From NCBI GenBank assembly GCA_016715645.1, contig JADJZR010000028.1, forward strand, positions 62,001 through 126,000: a stretch of 64,000 nt of DNA. The letters run 5' to 3'. Origin of the DNA: Elusimicrobiota bacterium (GTDB lineage Bacteria > Elusimicrobiota > Elusimicrobia > FEN-1173). A program made the position numbers and the translations under genes. Below are positions 59,867 to 64,000 of this stretch, piece by piece. Below the pieces are notes generated by a model. That model ran no database searches and was not told where the DNA came from. It saw only the letters and a list, made by a program, of their open reading frames with translations. The first letter of the stretch is position 1; every line of letters begins with the position of its first letter.

Positions 59867-60720
59867 GACGCCGCGCTTTCGCGGCGACCGCGATCTCGGT
59901 CGCCGTCTTGATCCTGGTCGGGTGCGCGGTTCGCCACCGCGTTCGACCGCCGGGAGATCCCGATTTAGGCGTGACCGTGCGGTGGTGGGGCCATTCGTGT
60001 TTCTCGTTTCAGGACAGCGTTGGCCGTGTCCTTCTCGTCGATCCGTTTGACACCACCGTGGGGTTCGACACGCCCCGCGTGAAACCTGACGCGGTATTGA
60101 TCACCCACGACCATTTCGATCACAACGCCCTTCCCAAACCCGTGACACCCGCAAGCGGTGTTCCCCAGACCGAACCCGGCGCCGACCGCCGGGACGCCTC
60201 TCCATCCACAGCGTCTCAGGGGCCTTCCTTTCCGTTTGCCGTTGTTCGATCGGAAGGAATCACCACCGCCGCCGGGGTTGAAGTCACCGGGGTGTCGGCC
60301 GACCACGACAGCGAGGGCGGTCGCCGCCACGGGTTGACCCGTCTGTACGTGTGGACCATGGCCGGCCTTCGCTTTGCCCACCTGGGCGACATCGGCCAGG
60401 GCGCTCTGCGGCCCGACCAGGTCGCCGCCTTGGCCGGGGTGGACGTGTTGTTCGTCCCCGTGGGCGGCCGGACCACCGTCGACGGCGTCGCCGCCGCCGC
60501 GATGGTTCGCGCCCTTCAGCCCCGCGTGGTTGTGCCCATGCACTACGGCACCCCCCGCACGCGCTTTTTTGAGTTCGATCCCCTGGACAAATTTCTCTCG
60601 GGTTTTGATAAAGTGGTCTTGTTGCCGCCGGGCGGGTTTTTGGTGCGGCAGGCCGATTGGCCGGAGCCAACAACCGTGTTCGTTCCCGCCCTGCCCACCG
60701 AGGGAGGAAAAACAGATTGA
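59863..60720 (+). CDS. MBL-fold (UlaG/YcfU-like) metal-dependent hydrolase lipoprotein
   Basis: A 285-residue metallo-beta-lactamase-fold protein: VRWWGHSCFSFQ, DPFDTTVGFDTP, the metal motif THDHFDHNA (HxHxDH), FAHLGDIG and the C-terminal VPMHYGTPR. The N-terminus carries a lipoprotein signal with lipobox LVGC (Cys about 21), so it is predicted to be anchored in a membrane facing the periplasm. GTG at 59863 overlaps the hemB stop, and hemL begins in its own stop (TTGA), so it is embedded in the heme operon. Substrate unknown. Confidence 0.85.
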   Translation: MRRRAFAATAISVAVLILVGCAVRHRVRPPGDPDLGVTVRWWGHSCFSFQDSVGRVLLVDPFDTTVGFDTPRVKPDAVLITHDHFDHNALPKPVTPASGVPQTEPGADRRDASPSTASQGPSFPFAVVRSEGITTAAGVEVTGVSADHDSEGGRRHGLTRLYVWTMAGLRFAHLGDIGQGALRPDQVAALAGVDVLFVPVGGRTTVDGVAAAAMVRALQPRVVVPMHYGTPRTRFFEFDPLDKFLSGFDKVVLLPPGGFLVRQADWPEPTTVFVPALPTEGGKTD

Positions 60721-61994
60721 ACCGATCTGAAAAATTGTTTCGCCAAGCCGAAGAAGTGTTGGTGGGCGGCGTCAATTCTCCTGTTCGCGCGTTTCGCGCG
60801 GTGGGGGGCACTCCCGTCTTTTTTAAGAGCGGGCGCGGGTCCGTCCTTGTTGATGTCGACGGCAAAAAATACATCGATTTCCTTGGGTCGTGGGGACCCC
60901 TGATCCTCGGCCACGCCCCCGCGCCCGTCGTCGCGGCCGCCGTCCGGGCCGTCAAACAGGGCAGTTCCTTCGGCGCGCCGACTTCCCTGGAGTTGGAATT
61001 GGCCCAGCGGGTTCGACGGGTGTATCCCCGGGTTGAACAGATTCGGTTCACCAGTTCCGGCACGGAAGCGTGTTTGTCCGCCCTTCGTTTGGCGCGGGGT
61101 TACAACGGACGGTCCATGATCGTCAAGTTTGCCGGGTGTTACCATGGTCACGGCGACAGCCTTCTTGTTGCCGCGGGAAGCGGGGCCCTCACCTTGGGTC
61201 ATCCCACCTCGGCCGGTGTTCCGCCCGAACTGGCCCGCTTAACCGTGGTTCTTCCCTACAACGATCCGGCCGCCTTGAAATCCGCCTTCGCCCAATGGGG
61301 ACCGCGCATCGCCGCCGTCATCGTCGAACCCGTGGTCGGCAATATGGGCGTGGTGGCTCCCTCCGGGCCCTTTCTGGCGGCCCTTCGCTCGGTGCCCCGC
61401 CGGCATGGCGCTTTGCTGATCGTCGATGAGGTCATGACCGGGTTTCGCCTCGCGCCCGGCGGAGCCCAAGAGCTGTTGAGGTTGCAGGCCGACATCACCT
61501 GTTTTGGAAAAATTATCGGCGGCGGGTTTCCCGTGGGCGCTTTCGGGGGGCGCAAAAATATCATGCGAAAACTCGCTCCCCTGGGCCCCGTCTACCAGGC
61601 CGGCACCCTGTCCGGAAACCCCGTGGCCATGGCCGCCGGGGCCGCCACACTGGACCTGTTGCGCCAGCGCCCTCCTTATGCCCTTTTGCGTGATCGCACC
61701 GATGCCCTGGTTCACGGCGTGCGCGAACGCGCGCGACGTCACGGCCAGGACGTCACCGTCAACGCCGTCGGGTCCATGTTCACCGTTTTCTTTACCAAAG
61801 AACCCGTCACCGATTTGGCCAGCGCCGAGAAATCCGACACCAAACTGTACGCCCGGTTTTTTCATGGACTTCTTCAGCGGGGTGTTTACTTTCCGCCCGC
61901 CCAATTTGAGGCCGCGTTCGTTTCCGCGGCCCATTCGGCCCGTGATATCGATAAAACCATCGCGGCCGTGGACCGCGTTTTTCGGGAACTCTAA
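60717..61994 (+). CDS. hemL: Glutamate-1-semialdehyde 2,1-aminomutase
   Basis: A 425-residue class III PLP aminotransferase-fold enzyme turning glutamate-1-semialdehyde into 5-aminolevulinate. Motifs: AEEVLVGGVNSPVRAFRAVGGTP, FLGSWGPLILGHAPAPV, FTSSGTEACLSALRLAR, KFAGCYHGHGDSLL, DEVMTGFRLAPGG and the PLP Lys in CFGKIIGGGFPVGAFGG. TTG at 60717 is supported by GGAGG eight bases upstream and by the overlap with the preceding stop. With hemA it completes the C5 route. Confidence 0.95.
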   Translation: MNRSEKLFRQAEEVLVGGVNSPVRAFRAVGGTPVFFKSGRGSVLVDVDGKKYIDFLGSWGPLILGHAPAPVVAAAVRAVKQGSSFGAPTSLELELAQRVRRVYPRVEQIRFTSSGTEACLSALRLARGYNGRSMIVKFAGCYHGHGDSLLVAAGSGALTLGHPTSAGVPPELARLTVVLPYNDPAALKSAFAQWGPRIAAVIVEPVVGNMGVVAPSGPFLAALRSVPRRHGALLIVDEVMTGFRLAPGGAQELLRLQADITCFGKIIGGGFPVGAFGGRKNIMRKLAPLGPVYQAGTLSGNPVAMAAGAATLDLLRQRPPYALLRDRTDALVHGVRERARRHGQDVTVNAVGSMFTVFFTKEPVTDLASAEKSDTKLYARFFHGLLQRGVYFPPAQFEAAFVSAAHSARDIDKTIAAVDRVFREL

Positions 61995-62986
61995 TGGATA
62001 TTCTTTGGTTGGCTGAAAAAGAGGTCGAGGACCTTATTACAGTCGAAGCGGCGCTTCCGTTGGTGGAAGAGGCGTTTGCCCATCTGGCCCGCGGTGAAGC
62101 CCAAATGCCGCCCAAACTGTATTTGGAATTTAAAGAATACGGCGGCGATCTCAGAGCCATGCCCGCCTATATCCCTAAATTGGCGTGCGCGGCAGGACGC
62201 GCGTTTGCGGGAGTCAAAGTGGTCAACTCGCATCCCGGCAATCCCGCCCGCGGGTTGCCCACCGTCGCCGCCATCTATGTTCTTAATGACCCGGAAACCG
62301 GTATGCCTCTCGCGGTCATGGCCGCCGGCCGTCTCACCGATATCCGCACCGGCGCCGGCGGCGGTGTGGCCGCCAAGTTTCTCGCCCGGAAAAATTCCAC
62401 CGTTTTAGGTTTGGTCGGGGCCGGTCGACAGGCGATCACCCAACTGCGGGCCCTCTGTTCGTTGTTCCCCATTCAAGAGGTGCGCGTCGCCGACAAGTCC
62501 GACTCTCGTGCCCAGGCTTTTTGCCAGGCCCAGGCTCGGCCAGGCGGTACTCGTGTGCGGGTCGTTTCGGTTCAAGAGGCGTGCGACGTCGATATTTTGG
62601 TCACCACCACGCCCGGGCGTGAGATCGCCGTTCAATCCGATTGGGTTCGCGAGGGCGCCCACATCAACGCCATCGGCGCCGATGCCCCGGGCAAGCAAGA
62701 ACTGGACATCGCCCTTCTTAAACGGGCCCGCATTGTCGTCGATAGCCCTGAACAAGCTCTTCATTCCGGCGAGATCAACGTGGGGATCGATCGGGGCGTT
62801 TTGGGCCTGCGCAACATCGCCGCGTCCTTGGGCGAAGTGGTCATCGGAAAAAAACCAGGCCGTTTGTCCGACCGCGATATCACCGTCTTTGATTCCACCG
62901 GCCTCGCCATTCAAGATGTGGCCGTGGCCGGGTGCATTTATCAGCGCGCCCTTCAACTTAAACGAGGAATTTCCTTAACCCTCTAA
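61994..62986 (+). CDS. Ornithine cyclodeaminase / mu-crystallin family protein
   Basis: A 330-residue NAD(P)-binding protein of the ornithine cyclodeaminase/archaeal alanine dehydrogenase family: LAEKEVEDLITVEAALPLVE, GVKVVNSHPGNPARGLPTVA, the Rossmann loop LGLVGAGRQAITQLRAL and GAHINAIGADAPGKQELD. Members include ornithine cyclodeaminase, alanine dehydrogenase and imine reductases; substrate cannot be assigned. The ATG shares one base with the hemL stop. Confidence 0.85.
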   Translation: MDILWLAEKEVEDLITVEAALPLVEEAFAHLARGEAQMPPKLYLEFKEYGGDLRAMPAYIPKLACAAGRAFAGVKVVNSHPGNPARGLPTVAAIYVLNDPETGMPLAVMAAGRLTDIRTGAGGGVAAKFLARKNSTVLGLVGAGRQAITQLRALCSLFPIQEVRVADKSDSRAQAFCQAQARPGGTRVRVVSVQEACDVDILVTTTPGREIAVQSDWVREGAHINAIGADAPGKQELDIALLKRARIVVDSPEQALHSGEINVGIDRGVLGLRNIAASLGEVVIGKKPGRLSDRDITVFDSTGLAIQDVAVAGCIYQRALQLKRGISLTL

Positions 62987-62999
62987 AGGATGTTTCGTT

Positions 63000-64000
63000 A
63001 TGCCCGACATTAAACCGTTTCGCGCGTTTGTCTACGCCGACGCTTTTCGGAAAAATATAAGCCGGCTGGTCTGCCCGCCCTACGACGTGATTTCGCCGTC
63101 GGGGCGCGAGGCTTTAATTCAACAAGATCCCCTCAACTTTGTCCGTGTCGAACTGCCCGCGGGCGACCCCGCCGCGCGCTACCGCCAAGCCGCCCGCCAA
63201 TGGAACGATTGGTTCGATCAGGGCGTCTTGAAACGGTCCGACTCCCCCGCGTTTTATGTGTACGAGGCCGCTTTTCGCTCGCCCGTGGACAGACGTCGGT
63301 TGGCTCGACGGGGATTTTTTGCCGCGTTGAAAGTTGTTCCTTGGGGTCAAGGGGTGTTCCCTCACGAAAAAACCTTGCCCACCGCCAAAGTCGATCGGTT
63401 GCATTTGTTTAAAGCCCTGCGGGCTCAAACCAGCCCCATCCAATTGCTCGTCCAGGACGCATCGGGCCGACTCGATCGGTTGGTGCGCCGACGGGCCGCG
63501 GGGGCCCCCTGGGTTCGCTTTAAAGACGCCGCGGGCGTGACTCACTCACTGTGGCTTTGGAACGCGGATTCCGATGCGAAAACCCTTCAATCCTTGATGG
63601 CCCAGTCCTCTTGCGCCATCGCCGACGGGCACCATCGTTACGAAACGTCCCTCGCCTACAGCCGGTGGGCGCGCAAAAACAGGCCCCACGGTCCCCCGGC
63701 GTCGGATCGGGTGTTGGCCTATTTCTCGTCCTCCGACGATCTCGGCTTGGAAGTGTTGCCCACCCATCGCGCCGTCTCGTGGGAAAAACGCAAGTTCGTC
63801 AATTTGGAAAAGTGGGGAACCCTCCAACCTGTTTCCGGGTTGAGAGCGTTTAAAGAATTTATCGACGGAAAACAGCCCGGCGTGTTGGAAGCGGGGGTTT
63901 TTTATAACGGAACGTTTTTCCGTTACGCCTTCACCAAAACGCCCGCCGCCTTGCGAGGCACACCCCACGAGCGACTGGCCGTCGCCCGTTTGCACGAGGG
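63000..64000 (+). CDS. DUF1015 family protein (3' end beyond window)
   Basis: The first 333 codons of a DUF1015 protein, which usually has about 400-450 residues. Starts PDIKPFRAFVYADAFRKNIS and contains the family motifs LVCPPYDVISPSGREAL, FPHEKTLPTAKVDRL and IADGHHRYETSLAY. The family is uncharacterised but is often found beside amino-acid metabolic or HAD-type genes. The ATG at 63000 is preceded by AAAGGATG. The frame is open at the right edge. Confidence 0.88.
   Translation, partial: MPDIKPFRAFVYADAFRKNISRLVCPPYDVISPSGREALIQQDPLNFVRVELPAGDPAARYRQAARQWNDWFDQGVLKRSDSPAFYVYEAAFRSPVDRRRLARRGFFAALKVVPWGQGVFPHEKTLPTAKVDRLHLFKALRAQTSPIQLLVQDASGRLDRLVRRRAAGAPWVRFKDAAGVTHSLWLWNADSDAKTLQSLMAQSSCAIADGHHRYETSLAYSRWARKNRPHGPPASDRVLAYFSSSDDLGLEVLPTHRAVSWEKRKFVNLEKWGTLQPVSGLRAFKEFIDGKQPGVLEAGVFYNGTFFRYAFTKTPAALRGTPHERLAVARLHE

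Noticed and set aside
1..64000. tRNA, rRNA genes and CRISPR arrays
   Set aside because: No cloverleaf-like or rRNA sequence and no regular direct repeats with spacers were seen in any intergenic gap.

Overview
The window reads as a fairly GC-rich chromosome segment of a Gram-negative bacterium. Evidence for this is several outer-membrane beta-barrels, a FadL homologue and lipoprotein signal sequences. Genes are packed tightly, with many 1-4 base ATGA/GTGA/TTGA overlaps and frequent GTG or TTG starts. LL-diaminopimelate aminotransferase, membrane-tethered trehalose-6-phosphate synthase and the overall gene mix fit a non-proteobacterial lineage. Elusimicrobiota is my best guess, at low confidence.

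Layout. (1) 1-760: arsenite efflux (ACR3, truncated by the window edge) and ArsR, with a clear operator. (2) 850-8,980: a cation P-type ATPase (+) and a trehalose operon (-: sensor-OtsA, OtsB, DUF5752, TreT). Each is preceded by a copy of the same structured RNA element ending in an intrinsic terminator, so they look like a shared osmotic or sodium regulon under a riboswitch-like RNA. (3) 8,983-28,935: housekeeping. This holds HflKC, DapL, an EamA transporter, a SpoU methyltransferase, folK, panB, panC, diadenylate cyclase CdaA, a 46-residue membrane peptide where CdaR normally sits, glmM, pdxJ, glmS, and a glycine-cleavage/lipoate operon (lpd-lipA-gcvT-gcvH-gcvPA-gcvPB). (4) about 28,940-47,660: an accessory island, visibly more AT-rich in its middle. 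It has decayed genes, an IS4 remnant, foldback repeats, a toxin-antitoxin pair, a REP-type tyrosine transposase with terminal inverted repeats, a Fic/PLD-like pair and several secreted proteins. (5) 47,977-64,000: a B12-type radical SAM protein, a lipoate-ligase-like protein, a CsgG-like protein and a heme/siroheme cluster (precorrin-2 dehydrogenase, CcsA/HemX-like, hemA, hemC, cobA-hemD, suhB-like, hemB, an MBL-fold lipoprotein, hemL), then an ornithine cyclodeaminase-family gene and DUF1015.

The most interesting system is at 33,187-40,108. It is a tight gene set made of a receiver-only response regulator, a FadL-type outer-membrane channel, a PilZ domain fused to a PLP alpha-oxoamine synthase, an amidohydrolase, and a multi-TM sensor histidine kinase. 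The parts list resembles the Cqs/Lqs alpha-hydroxyketone quorum-sensing circuits, with a built-in c-di-GMP-binding domain. The signalling role is inference. The domains and linkage are directly visible.

A caution on sequence quality: at least five conserved genes (DUF5752, sensor-OtsA, SRAP/YedK, hemD, hemB) are each broken by a single-base indel at a short homopolymer. Since hemB and hemD are core genes, base-calling errors are a likely explanation, and these genes may be intact in the organism.
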